From Clostridia bacterium (GTDB lineage: Bacteria; Bacillota; Clostridia; Christensenellales; Pumilibacteraceae), in NCBI GenBank assembly GCA_022791915.1, contig JAAWAB010000015.1:186001-250000 (forward strand): a DNA stretch of 64,000 nucleotides, given 5' to 3'. Position 1 is the first letter of the stretch. Each line of letters begins with the position of its first letter. The notes below the pieces were generated by a model that was not told where the DNA came from, did no database searches, and saw only the letters and a list, made by a program, of their open reading frames with translations. Shown here piece after piece: positions 19,594 to 29,150 of the stretch. The translations under genes were made by a program, and so were the position numbers.

Positions 19594-20772
19594 ATGGTTA
19601 ATGAAAAAGACGTTGCGCAGTTCAGCGAGCAATGCAAGAACATTTTCGCACAGGTAGAGCGCGACGTAATCGGGCAGAAGGAAGTTGTGGAGGGTACGAT
19701 TATTGCCATGATTGCGGGCGGTAACGTGCTACTGGAAGGTGTGCCGGGTGTGGGCAAGACGCGTCTTGTTCGTTCGCTCGGGCGTGTTTTCGACCTTCCT
19801 TTTTCGCGTATTCAGTTTACGCCCGATTTGATGCCCGCAGACGTTACGGGTACCAACATTATTGTAAAAGACGAAAAGAGCGGGAATTCCAAGTTTGAAT
19901 TCCAGCCCGGTCCTATTTTCAGCAACATTATTTTGGCGGACGAAATCAACCGTGCCACGCCCAAGACGCAGAGCGCGCTTTTGGAGGCGATGCAGGAGCA
20001 CACCGTTACTGTAATGGGCGTATCGAGAAAGCTCAACGAGCCGTTCTTCGTGCTTGCCACGCAGAACCCGATTGAGCAAGACGGAACGTATCCGTTGCCC
20101 GAGGCGCAGATGGACCGTTTTATGTTCAAACTCATTGTGTACAATCCGAGTCTGGATGAACTGATGGACATTGTAAACATGACGCAAAAGACGATGGCGG
20201 AAGTTGCCGAAGCGGCTTGCAACGGGGAGCAGTTGCTCCGTATGCGTCAGACCGCCAATCAGATTCTGGTGGCGGAAGAAGTGATGCGGTATGCCATGAC
20301 GCTTTGTTCGGCTACGCACCCCGACAGCGAATGCGCTACGGCTGCATCTAAAAAATACGTGCGTTTGGGCGCAAGTCCGCGTGCGGGACAGGCACTCATT
20401 TCGGCGGCGAAAGTAAAGGCTTTACTGAACGGGCGGTTCAACGTATCGTATAACGACGTGAACGAGTTGGCGTTTCCCGTACTTCGGCACCGCATGAAGA
20501 TGAACTTCGAGGCGATTGCGGAACGTGTATCGGCGGACAAAGTGATAGAAATGATTATCGAAGAACTGGGAAAGAAAAACAAAATCGGTTCGGAGAAAGT
20601 TCGCCCTATGCCCGAAACAAGCGAATTCGCGCAGAGCACACCCGCGGACGAGACGTCCGTGGCAGAAGAAAGCACCAATGAAACGGCGCCCGCAGCGCAA
20701 GACCCCGTGCCCCAATCTGACGAGGAGGTCGGAAGCAAGAAGTCCAAGCGCAAACTCTTCGGGAGAAAATAA
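19594..20772 (+). CDS. MoxR-family AAA+ ATPase
   Basis: The 392-residue protein starts at the ATG at 19594 behind GGAGAGG; an upstream in-frame TTG has no better site. It has Walker A GVPGVGKT, Walker B IILADEINRA, then LLEAMQE and the sensor region LATQNPIEQDGTYPLPEAQ, all diagnostic of MoxR (AAA_3) ATPases, and a C-terminal lid domain. The last 50 or so residues form an extra Glu/Ser/Pro-rich tail ending KKSKRKLFGRK. MoxR ATPases act as chaperone-like partners of VWA proteins, inserting metals or activating complexes; here DUF58 and two VWA proteins follow directly. The DUF58 start codon abuts its stop, so translation is likely coupled. Confidence 0.95.
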   Translation: MVNEKDVAQFSEQCKNIFAQVERDVIGQKEVVEGTIIAMIAGGNVLLEGVPGVGKTRLVRSLGRVFDLPFSRIQFTPDLMPADVTGTNIIVKDEKSGNSKFEFQPGPIFSNIILADEINRATPKTQSALLEAMQEHTVTVMGVSRKLNEPFFVLATQNPIEQDGTYPLPEAQMDRFMFKLIVYNPSLDELMDIVNMTQKTMAEVAEAACNGEQLLRMRQTANQILVAEEVMRYAMTLCSATHPDSECATAASKKYVRLGASPRAGQALISAAKVKALLNGRFNVSYNDVNELAFPVLRHRMKMNFEAIAERVSADKVIEMIIEELGKKNKIGSEKVRPMPETSEFAQSTPADETSVAEESTNETAPAAQDPVPQSDEEVGSKKSKRKLFGRK

Positions 20773-21672
20773 ATGAAGGTCTCTTACTTAAACGATGACT
20801 TTTTCAGTCGGTTGGAGACTTTGGCGTTAAATTTGCGCACCGATTTATCGGGTTTTTTCGGCGGAAAACATCTTGTTCGCACCTACGGACAAACGGTGGA
20901 ATTTGCAGACTACCGCGAATACATGTTGGGTGACGATATCCGCAGAATTGACTGGAATCTTTACAGCCGTTTTGAAAAATTCTTTTTGAAATTGTTTACC
21001 GACGAACGCCAGATGCACGTTCAGATTTTTTTGGATTGCTCGGCGTCCATGGGAAAGGCGAATCCCAATAAAGCCGCGTACGCGATAGGTACGGCGGCTG
21101 CTTTGGGTTTTCTTGCGGTACACAATATGGACAAAGTGTCGTTTAAGTTGATAAAAGGCGACAAAGCGGAGGACCCGTTCGGCACGATTGTGGGGAAAAG
21201 GTCGTTTTTCCGCGCTATCAGCGAATTGGAGAATGTGGAGTTTGCGGACAGTGCGGACATCGGCGCCGCAGTTACCGGTTGCCCCAACATGGGGTCGAAC
21301 GACGGACTTACGGTGATTATTTCCGATTTTTTTACCGAGAGCGACTGGAAAAAAGCGGTGGACTATTTATGCTACAAGCACAGGCAGGTTTTGCTTTTGC
21401 AAGTGCTTGCGCCCGAAGAAGTAGACCCCGCATACACCGGCAGGGTGAATCTGATCGATGCGGAGTCGGTGGACTTGGCAGACGTGAAGAACATGAAAAT
21501 CAAAATAACGCGTAGCATGCAACTTGCGTATGAAGAGGCGCTCCATGCGTTTCGGGACGAGTTGAAATCGTTCTGCGTTTCGCGCGAGGCGGGATTCGTT
21601 TCGTTACGGAGCGACCAATCGATTGAGAAGGCTTTGTTTGGTGAGCTGTTGAAGGTAGGTGTGATGGCATGA
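20773..21672 (+). CDS. DUF58 domain protein
   Basis: This 299-residue cytoplasmic protein starts immediately after the moxR-type gene stop. It carries the DUF58 signature region: GQTVEFADYREYMLGDD followed by RRIDWNLYSR and a VWA-like core with IFLDCSASMG, where the Asp-x-Ser-x-Ser metal site reads DCSAS. DUF58 proteins are almost always paired with a MoxR ATPase and VWA membrane proteins, and are thought to act as the adaptor in such modules; the exact biochemical role is unknown. The next gene overlaps its end by 4 bases (ATGA), supporting co-translation. There are no transmembrane segments. Confidence 0.93.
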   Translation: MKVSYLNDDFFSRLETLALNLRTDLSGFFGGKHLVRTYGQTVEFADYREYMLGDDIRRIDWNLYSRFEKFFLKLFTDERQMHVQIFLDCSASMGKANPNKAAYAIGTAAALGFLAVHNMDKVSFKLIKGDKAEDPFGTIVGKRSFFRAISELENVEFADSADIGAAVTGCPNMGSNDGLTVIISDFFTESDWKKAVDYLCYKHRQVLLLQVLAPEEVDPAYTGRVNLIDAESVDLADVKNMKIKITRSMQLAYEEALHAFRDELKSFCVSREAGFVSLRSDQSIEKALFGELLKVGVMA

Positions 21673-23573
21673 ATTTACTTACACCTCTCGGCTTGTTGGG
21701 CTTATTTGCGATTGCCGTTCTCATACTTATTTACATTATAAAACCCAATTACCAGCAAAAAATCGTTTCCAGTACGCATATCTGGAAATTGAGCTTAAAA
21801 TACCGTAAAAAGCGGATACCGATTAGCAAATTCCGCAATATTTTGCTGATTATTTGTCAGATACTCATACTTTCGTTGTGTGCGTTTTTATTGGCGCAAC
21901 CCATTATCGAAGCACAGACGGTAGAATCGAAAGATGAAAAAATCGTGATTATCGACGCGTCGGCAGGTATGTTGGCGTCCAGCGAGGGGGAAACGCGTTT
22001 CGAGCGTGCGGTTGCGCAAGTGAAGTCGTTGGCTACGCAGGTGATGGCGCAAAACGGAACGCTTTCGGTAATTCTGGCGGACGGAAAGCCTTCTTTTATC
22101 GTACAGCGGGCGGGTTCGACGGCATTGCATGAAATTTATGCGGCGCTCGACGAATTGGTGATTCCCGACGAAATGAAATGCTCGTACGGTGCGGCGGACA
22201 TGGAAAGTGCCATGAACCTTGCCGAATCGGTTCTGTTAGAAAATGACAAAGCCGAAGTTTTGCTGTACACGGGCACGAAGTATATCGATAAGGGAAACGT
22301 GAAGGTTGTAGACGTATCGGAATTGGGCGAGTGGAACGCCGCGATTTTAGGCGGGACAGCCGTTTTGGATGAAAATTACTACACGTTTTCGATAGACGTG
22401 GCAAGCTATAACCGTGATACGCAGTTGGTTTTATGTTGCGATATCTACGGTGTGAATATGGGGTTGTCTACGATTACCTTAAAAACGACTGTCACATGTG
22501 AATCGGGTCAACCTATTACGTATGCTTTTGATACGGCAGATGAATCGAGTAGTCCCGTGGGCGTATATATGTATGATTATGCGCATATTTATCTTGAAAA
22601 TACAGATGACGCTTTTTCGTATGACGATGATCTCTATTTATACGGAGGAACCAAAGATACTATCCGAGTGCAATATTTCAGTAGTAAGCCCAACAATTTT
22701 GTAAGCAGCGCTTTAATGAGCTTGCGAGATTTGTTGCGCACACGATGGGATATAGAACTCACCGAAGTGCGTTCGGGGGAACCCGAACTCGAAGGGTTTG
22801 ACGTGTACATTTTCGAACATCAAATGCCGCAGACGTTGCCTACCGACGGTGTGGTTCTGCTATTTAATCTTGATAGAGAACCTGTGGGATTGGGGCTTAC
22901 GTTAGGAGATAAGCTGTCGGGAGATTTTTCTTTGGCTCCCGGTACTGCACATCCGATTACCAATTATATCAATAGTGAACTTATCGAAATAACCGAATAT
23001 AGGCGTATTCTTACGTCGTCCGAGCAACTGGCGCAAGCAGGATTTGAAACATTGATGTATTGCGGCGGAGACCCCGTATTTCTTGTAAAAAACCAATCGG
23101 ACGCCAAAGTGGGAGTGTTGTCGTTCAGCTTAAACAAATCTACTTTGGCGGTATTGCCCGAATTTCCTATGTTAATGTACAACTTTTTTGATTACTTTCT
23201 TCCTCCTACACTTACCGATTATGTGTTCGACGTGAATGAAAAAGTGACGCTGAATGCTCGCGGACCCGTTTTGACGGTGACCGGACCGGGTGTGCAAGAA
23301 CAGTTTGAAAATTTTCCGAACGAGATGTCGTTGTCGGTGCCGGGAATTTATACGTCGACGCAAACGTTGATGTCCGGCAAACAAGCCGTAGATAGCTTTT
23401 ACGTGAAAATTCCCGCACAAGAAAGTAATATCGGGCGGGAGGAAGATTCGCTTGCGAATCCGCTTATAAAGCCCGTTGAAGTGCCTCGGGATTTGGATTT
23501 GCTGATTTATTTTGCGTCGGTATTGGTGGCATTGTTGTTTGTTGAGTGGTTGTTACAATCACGGGAATTTTAG
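21669..23573 (+). CDS. BatA-like VWA membrane protein
   Basis: The 634-residue protein begins at an ATG overlapping the DUF58 stop. It has the typical BatA/aerotolerance N-terminus: a first helix (LLGLFAIAVLILIYII), the IVSSTHIW motif, and a second helix (ILLIICQILILSLCAFLLAQ). A VWA domain follows from about residue 90 with DASAG where the metal site normally reads DxSxS, so metal binding may be altered. A long beta-rich segment and a C-terminal helix (about 610-628) complete it. In Bacteroidetes such proteins sit in the Bat operon; in Bacillota they accompany MoxR/DUF58. The next gene's AGGAGG ribosome site overlaps its TAG stop. Confidence 0.88.
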   Translation: MNLLTPLGLLGLFAIAVLILIYIIKPNYQQKIVSSTHIWKLSLKYRKKRIPISKFRNILLIICQILILSLCAFLLAQPIIEAQTVESKDEKIVIIDASAGMLASSEGETRFERAVAQVKSLATQVMAQNGTLSVILADGKPSFIVQRAGSTALHEIYAALDELVIPDEMKCSYGAADMESAMNLAESVLLENDKAEVLLYTGTKYIDKGNVKVVDVSELGEWNAAILGGTAVLDENYYTFSIDVASYNRDTQLVLCCDIYGVNMGLSTITLKTTVTCESGQPITYAFDTADESSSPVGVYMYDYAHIYLENTDDAFSYDDDLYLYGGTKDTIRVQYFSSKPNNFVSSALMSLRDLLRTRWDIELTEVRSGEPELEGFDVYIFEHQMPQTLPTDGVVLLFNLDREPVGLGLTLGDKLSGDFSLAPGTAHPITNYINSELIEITEYRRILTSSEQLAQAGFETLMYCGGDPVFLVKNQSDAKVGVLSFSLNKSTLAVLPEFPMLMYNFFDYFLPPTLTDYVFDVNEKVTLNARGPVLTVTGPGVQEQFENFPNEMSLSVPGIYTSTQTLMSGKQAVDSFYVKIPAQESNIGREEDSLANPLIKPVEVPRDLDLLIYFASVLVALLFVEWLLQSREF

Positions 23574-23585
23574 GAGGCGGAAAGT

Positions 23586-26276
23586 ATGACGAATTTCAAA
23601 ATAGACTTTTCCCATCCTTGGCTTTTGTTGTTGCTGATTCCCGCGGCGGCAGTGATTCTTATTCCGTATTTACGGTTGGCAAAAAAATACAGATGCACGA
23701 GAAACCGTATTACGTCTATCGTATTGCATTCCATTGTGATGGTGCTGTGCGTTTCCGTTTTGGCGGGAATGACGTTCTCGTACGACGTGCCCAACAAAGA
23801 GAATGAAGTGTTGCTTTTGGTGGATATGTCGTTCAGTAACCGTGAGTCGGAAGATTCGAAAGACGAATTTATCCGCACGATAATAGAAGAATGCGATTCG
23901 CAGTTTAAGTTGGGCGTTGTAACGTTTGGCTACGACCAAGTGTATGCCGCGGAGCTTACGAACGATACGGATAAAGTATACGGCAGATATCTGAAAGCGC
24001 CCCGTCCCGACGGAAGTGCTACCGATATTGCGTCGGCATTTCGGTATGCCCGCACATTGTTTGCACATCCCAAGACGGCGAGAATCGTATTGATTTCGGA
24101 CGGATTGGAAACCGACGGAGATATTTCTTCAACGATTAAATCGGTTGCTGCCGAAGGAATTAAGGTGGACACCGTATTTTTCCCGACGGAGAGAAAAGAA
24201 AACGAAGTGCAGTTGATAGGCGTGGAGTTGCCCGATTACAACATTACCGTGGGCGATACGTTTAATATAGGATTAACCTTACAAAGTTCTTTTGAGGGGC
24301 AGGGAACGGTTACCGTATACGATAATGATTCGGCGTCGGAAACACAAGTGCTTGTGAATTTTACGGCGGGAGTGCAGACAATTGAACTGGAACACTCGTT
24401 TGCGTTGCCCGGCATGCACGAATTGCGTTTTGAAATCGTAGGTATAGACGGAGATACGCTTAACGAGAACAACGAATATCATTCGTATATCTATTTGCAG
24501 GTGTTCGATAAAATTCTGATTGTGGAACGCACGGCAGACGAGTCGCAAAAATTGAGCGGACTGTTGAACGACGAATACAACGTGACGGTAACAACGGCTG
24601 ACGATACCGAAAAGATGCCCGATTCGTTGGACGAATTGTGCGAGTACGATCAGGTAATTCTTGTAAATATTGCATTTTCGGATATGCCCGACGGGTTTGA
24701 AGATATATTGCATTCGTATGTGTACGAAGCGGGTGGCGGTTTATTTACCGTAGGCGGCGACCGTATAGACGGGCAGGGACAGACGGTAGCAAACGCATAT
24801 AACCGAGCGGATATGATGCAATCTACGTATTATAAACAGATGTTGCCCGTGCAGGCGATTGATTACACGCCGCCCTTGGGTGTTATGATAATTATCGACC
24901 GTTCGGGCAGTATGGGTTCGGGAGCGGGAAGTAATTTGGAGTTGGCAAAAGAAGGCGCTATGTCGTGTTTGAATGTTCTGACCCAAAGAGATTGGTGTGG
25001 CATTATGACGCTGGAAACAGATTACAGTGAAGAGATTTCGCTCACTCCGATGACGCAAATGAACAAAATAGTTGCGGCAATCGACAGCATAGAAACGGGG
25101 GGAGGAACTGTTTTTCAGGGCGCAATCGCGAGAGCAGGAAAAGCATTGGAGGCTCTTACTCGTGTGGAAAAACGGCATATTTTGTTGGTGTCGGACGGAA
25201 TGCCCGGAGATTCTTTTACCGACTACGGTGCGGAAATCGAGCACAATTATAAAACAAGAGGAATTACTTTTTCTATTATTACCGTGGGCGGTAATGCGTC
25301 TGCCGATATAGAGAAAGCGGCGGAAGTCGGACACGGACACTGTTATAGCGTTAAAGATGTGCTGACCCTTCCCGAAGTAATGAAAGACGACCTTTCCGCT
25401 CCGGAGATTAAAGAAGTGGAGTATGAGGAATTTACGCCGACGATTAACGAGCATACGTCGGTGATGAACGGCATTACGCAAGAGAACATGCCTAAATTGA
25501 GCGGCTATTACGGTACGAAGCTCAAAGACGATGCGTCGGCGCCGCTTATGGGAAAATATGTGCCTATATATGCCCAGTGGAAATATGGTAAAGGCATGGT
25601 GGGTAGTTTTATGTGCAATTTGTCCGATGAATGGTCGGGAGAGTTCTTTTCGAGTGCTACGGGCATACGATTTGTGCATAATGTAGTGGGAGTATTGTTT
25701 CCTACCGAAGATATTCGGTCGAAAGACATCAATGTGCAACTGAAAGAGGATAATTATTCCACACAGTTGAGTATTTTTACCAAAGTGGAACGTGACCAGA
25801 CAATCGAAGTGACGGTAACGGGACCGCCGTCTGCCACAAACGGAATACAGACCGAGCAGAAGTTTGTTGCTACGGTTGACGATTACAGTCGTATCACGTT
25901 TAAGAATTTGCAACCGGGCGTTCATAAGATACACATTGCAAAGAAAGACGCAAGCGGAAACGTGCTGTCGCAATACACCACATACAGAACGTTCTCCTAC
26001 TCGGCGGAATACAACATGTTCTTCGACCCCGAAGAATGCAAGCTGTTACTCGCCGAATTGGCGCAGAACGGCAACGGGCAAGTGATAACCGACCCGTGGG
26101 ACGTTTTCAAGGAGGCATCGAAGTCTATTCATAAAGTTCGCGACCCGCGGTTGCCCTTCCTGATTATTGCCATTGTGCTGTTCTTATTGGAAATTGCCGT
26201 GCGGAAATTCAAATTCAAGTGGCCGCATGAGTTGATACGCGAATACAGAGAAAAAAAGGCTTTGAAGGCGGAATGA
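23586..26276 (+). CDS. Membrane protein with two VWA domains and a GATase-like middle
   Basis: The 896-residue protein starts at the ATG at 23586, 8 bases after AGGAGG. Two N-terminal helices (about 12-32 and 40-62) lead to a first VWA domain with LLLVDMSFSN (DxSxS intact) and RIVLISDGLETDG. A beta-sandwich region follows, then a Rossmann-like stretch (about 305-420, KILIVERTADES to GGGLFTVGGD) resembling the glutamine-amidotransferase-like fold of large VWA membrane proteins. The second VWA domain (about 425-600) has IIIDRSGSMGSG and HILLVSDGMPGD. A final helix (about 862-880) is followed by a basic tail. Both VWA domains are probably extracytoplasmic between the membrane helices. It is the fifth gene of the operon. 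Confidence 0.9.
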   Translation: MTNFKIDFSHPWLLLLLIPAAAVILIPYLRLAKKYRCTRNRITSIVLHSIVMVLCVSVLAGMTFSYDVPNKENEVLLLVDMSFSNRESEDSKDEFIRTIIEECDSQFKLGVVTFGYDQVYAAELTNDTDKVYGRYLKAPRPDGSATDIASAFRYARTLFAHPKTARIVLISDGLETDGDISSTIKSVAAEGIKVDTVFFPTERKENEVQLIGVELPDYNITVGDTFNIGLTLQSSFEGQGTVTVYDNDSASETQVLVNFTAGVQTIELEHSFALPGMHELRFEIVGIDGDTLNENNEYHSYIYLQVFDKILIVERTADESQKLSGLLNDEYNVTVTTADDTEKMPDSLDELCEYDQVILVNIAFSDMPDGFEDILHSYVYEAGGGLFTVGGDRIDGQGQTVANAYNRADMMQSTYYKQMLPVQAIDYTPPLGVMIIIDRSGSMGSGAGSNLELAKEGAMSCLNVLTQRDWCGIMTLETDYSEEISLTPMTQMNKIVAAIDSIETGGGTVFQGAIARAGKALEALTRVEKRHILLVSDGMPGDSFTDYGAEIEHNYKTRGITFSIITVGGNASADIEKAAEVGHGHCYSVKDVLTLPEVMKDDLSAPEIKEVEYEEFTPTINEHTSVMNGITQENMPKLSGYYGTKLKDDASAPLMGKYVPIYAQWKYGKGMVGSFMCNLSDEWSGEFFSSATGIRFVHNVVGVLFPTEDIRSKDINVQLKEDNYSTQLSIFTKVERDQTIEVTVTGPPSATNGIQTEQKFVATVDDYSRITFKNLQPGVHKIHIAKKDASGNVLSQYTTYRTFSYSAEYNMFFDPEECKLLLAELAQNGNGQVITDPWDVFKEASKSIHKVRDPRLPFLIIAIVLFLLEIAVRKFKFKWPHELIREYREKKALKAE

Positions 26277-26307
26277 CCGACCCGAAGAACAAAAAAAGGA
26301 GGTTGCT

Positions 26308-29067
26308 GTGAAAAAAATATCTTTGTTTGTACTGATGTGCGTGCTTGCCGTTTGCAGTGGTATTTTGGTTGCTTGCGGCAATCCCGCACTCGCTTGTCCT
26401 ACAAAATTGAAAATCGATCAGGATACGCAAGAACTCACGTGGAACGCTGTGGCGGACGCGCGCAGTTACGTTGTGTCGTTGAACGGAGAAGAAAAGGCTA
26501 CCAGAAAAAATTCGTATGCGCTTTCCCGATTGGAAGAAGGAACCTATTATATAAAAGTGAAGGCTGTGGGCGACGGAGAAAAATCCGACGATTCGCCGTG
26601 GTCGGAAACGGTGCAGTTTGTGAAGGAGTACGAATCGGGACTCACGTATAAACTGATTAACAGTAAAACCGAATACGAAGTGACGGGTATAGGCACGGCG
26701 TCGGGTGATATTGTAATCGGCGACACGTACAGAGGCAAACCTGTAACAAGTATCGGAGAATCCGCTTTTTATAATACGAAACTTACAAGTATTACAATCG
26801 GTAATAACATAAAAAGTATCGGTAAACGGGCATTTTATAACTGCTCGTATATGACAAGCGCTGTTATTCCCGAAAGTGTGACGAGTATCGGAGAATATGC
26901 ATTTCAGAATTGTCGGGTGCTCGCCGATATTGTATTACCCGATAGCATTACCCATATTGAGAAATATGCGTTTTCGTATTGCCGCGGACTCAAAAGTATC
27001 ACGTTCGGTGCGAACGTAACCGATATCGACGATTATGCGTTTGCCGAGTGCACGGTACTGGAAAAAATAGAAATTCCCGATACGGTGAAAAACGTCGGAA
27101 TCAATGCATTTTCGGCTTGCGAGAATGCGGTTTCGCTTACGATTGGAAACAGCGTGGAAACGCTGGGCGATTATGCCTTTTACAAATGCGGCAAGTTGAC
27201 CGATGTTCGGATAGGGAATAACGTGAAAACGTTGGGTATTGCGTCGTTTGCCGAGTGTGCGGCATTGCAATCGGTGCAGATTCCCGACAGCGTGACGGAA
27301 ATCGCTAACATGGCGTTTGCCGAATGCACTGCTTTGGCGGACGTGTCGATAGGTAGGAACGTGACTTCGGTTGGGAGCGGTACGTTTTTGAATACGCCCA
27401 TGTGGCAGAATGCTACCGATTTGGTCTATGTGGACAACTGGGTGGTAGGATGTAAAAGTACTACGCTTGCAGCTGTATCTTTTGCGGAAGATACGGTGGG
27501 AATCGGCGCGGGGACGTTTTATAAATTGACAACCTTAACCGAAGCGACCATTCCCGATTCGGTTCAATATATCGGATTTTCCGCCTTTAACGGTTGTGAG
27601 AGTCTTTTGCGTGTGACGATAGGAAACGGTGTGTTGCATATCGGAGAATATGCGTTTGCGAATTGTAAAGTTCTCGAATTTGTTACAATGGGAGAAAATA
27701 TACGACTGATAGACGGTTACGCGTTTGCCGGCTGTTCCCGATTGGGAAGCAGTGCGGATACGCCGTTCATTATTCCGCAAAGTGTGGAAAGTATCGGTAC
27801 GTATGCGTTTTACAATACGGCGTATTGGACGAATGCAACTTCTGTTGTATACGTAGATAATTGGGTAGTGGGTTGCAAAAATGACTCGATTAGTCGTGTG
27901 GTGATTAAAACCGGCACGGTGGGAATCGCAAACTACGCATTTTATAAATGCGCGGGGCTGATGAGCGTGACGGTGCCCGACGGCGTGAAAATAATCGGGC
28001 GGGCGGCATTTAACGGTTGCGGCAAATTGGTGAACGTGCTGTTGCCGCAATCGGTGACCAAGATAGACGATTACACGTTTTACCGTTGCTATAATCTGAC
28101 GGACGTTGTGATTCCGTCGGGGGTTACGAGTATCGGGCGGTCTGCGTTTTACGAGTGTTTCAGTTTGGGAACGGTAACGGTGCCCGACAGTGTGAAATCA
28201 ATCGGCGATTATGCGTTTTACGGTTGCGTATACGAAGTTTCGGAAGGCGAGTTTGTAGGACTCACCGAAATAAATATCGGCTCGGGTGTGGAGAGTATCG
28301 GCAATTATGCATTTAACGGTTGCGCGTTGCTTACGGCGGTTACCATTCCAGACAGCGTGGAATTCATCGGAAGAAACGCGTTTGCCAAATGTACGGCGCT
28401 TGCCGAGTTGTCGCTCGGAAACGGCGTGCGGGAAATCGGCATGTATGCGTTTAACGGGTGCGGCGCGCTGGAAAAAATCGTTATTCCCGACAGTGTGGTT
28501 GTTATAGGAGACTATGCATTCCGCAACTGCGCGGCTTTAACGGAATTATCGTTGGGAAACAATGTGCGGGAAATCGGAAACTATGCGTTTTACGGATGTG
28601 CGATTGCCGAGCTGACTATTCCGTCGAGTGTGACGGCGATAGGGAATCAGGCGTTCCGTAATTGTAAACAGCTCACGAGCGTGACGATGGGAAACAACGT
28701 GCAGACGTTGGGCATGCATGCGTTTTACGGCAGTAAGAGTTTAACGTTCTACTGCGAGGCGGCGAATGCGTTTGCGGATTGGAACGCGCGTTGGAATTCA
28801 TCGTACCGTCCCGTGGTGTGGAACTGCGTGCTTTCGGCAGACAAAAGCTATGTGGTGTCCATTACCAAAAACGCCGCGAATATACAAAACGGCAATGCTA
28901 CGGGCGGCATATCGGCGCCGAGCAGAGCGGGATATGTATTTGCGGGGTGGTCGCGTTCGGCAGACGGAACAAGTGCGGATTATGCGGCGGACGCGGTAGC
29001 AGACGTGTCCGACGGCACGGTGCTATACGCCGTATGGCAGGTGGCGCCCGAGAATCCCGAACAGTAA
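26308..29067 (+). CDS. BspA-like leucine-rich repeat lipoprotein (919 aa)
   Basis: The start is GTG at 26308, 6 bases after AAAGGAGG. The signal peptide ends GILVAC (lipidated Cys23). A fibronectin-III-like domain (about 30-110) precedes some 30 LRR_5 repeats (about 115-840) of the 'SIGEYAFQNC' kind. Two repeats are interrupted by the same insert, reading VYVDNWVVGCK (about residues 375 and 515). The C-terminus (about 865-919) ends in an InlB-like half-repeat, FAGWSRSADG to LYAVWQ. The gene lies 31 bases after the dual-VWA gene with no terminator between, so it is probably transcribed with the MoxR/VWA module. The architecture is a shorter version of the 3385-residue protein. Confidence 0.92.
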   Translation: MKKISLFVLMCVLAVCSGILVACGNPALACPTKLKIDQDTQELTWNAVADARSYVVSLNGEEKATRKNSYALSRLEEGTYYIKVKAVGDGEKSDDSPWSETVQFVKEYESGLTYKLINSKTEYEVTGIGTASGDIVIGDTYRGKPVTSIGESAFYNTKLTSITIGNNIKSIGKRAFYNCSYMTSAVIPESVTSIGEYAFQNCRVLADIVLPDSITHIEKYAFSYCRGLKSITFGANVTDIDDYAFAECTVLEKIEIPDTVKNVGINAFSACENAVSLTIGNSVETLGDYAFYKCGKLTDVRIGNNVKTLGIASFAECAALQSVQIPDSVTEIANMAFAECTALADVSIGRNVTSVGSGTFLNTPMWQNATDLVYVDNWVVGCKSTTLAAVSFAEDTVGIGAGTFYKLTTLTEATIPDSVQYIGFSAFNGCESLLRVTIGNGVLHIGEYAFANCKVLEFVTMGENIRLIDGYAFAGCSRLGSSADTPFIIPQSVESIGTYAFYNTAYWTNATSVVYVDNWVVGCKNDSISRVVIKTGTVGIANYAFYKCAGLMSVTVPDGVKIIGRAAFNGCGKLVNVLLPQSVTKIDDYTFYRCYNLTDVVIPSGVTSIGRSAFYECFSLGTVTVPDSVKSIGDYAFYGCVYEVSEGEFVGLTEINIGSGVESIGNYAFNGCALLTAVTIPDSVEFIGRNAFAKCTALAELSLGNGVREIGMYAFNGCGALEKIVIPDSVVVIGDYAFRNCAALTELSLGNNVREIGNYAFYGCAIAELTIPSSVTAIGNQAFRNCKQLTSVTMGNNVQTLGMHAFYGSKSLTFYCEAANAFADWNARWNSSYRPVVWNCVLSADKSYVVSITKNAANIQNGNATGGISAPSRAGYVFAGWSRSADGTSADYAADAVADVSDGTVLYAVWQVAPENPEQ

Positions 29068-29150
29068 GAAAGTGTGTATCATTGTGTTGCGGCGGCACGA
29101 AAAGCGGATAATCGCGCCGAAGTCAAACCGATTGTCCGGAGGGTAAGAGT

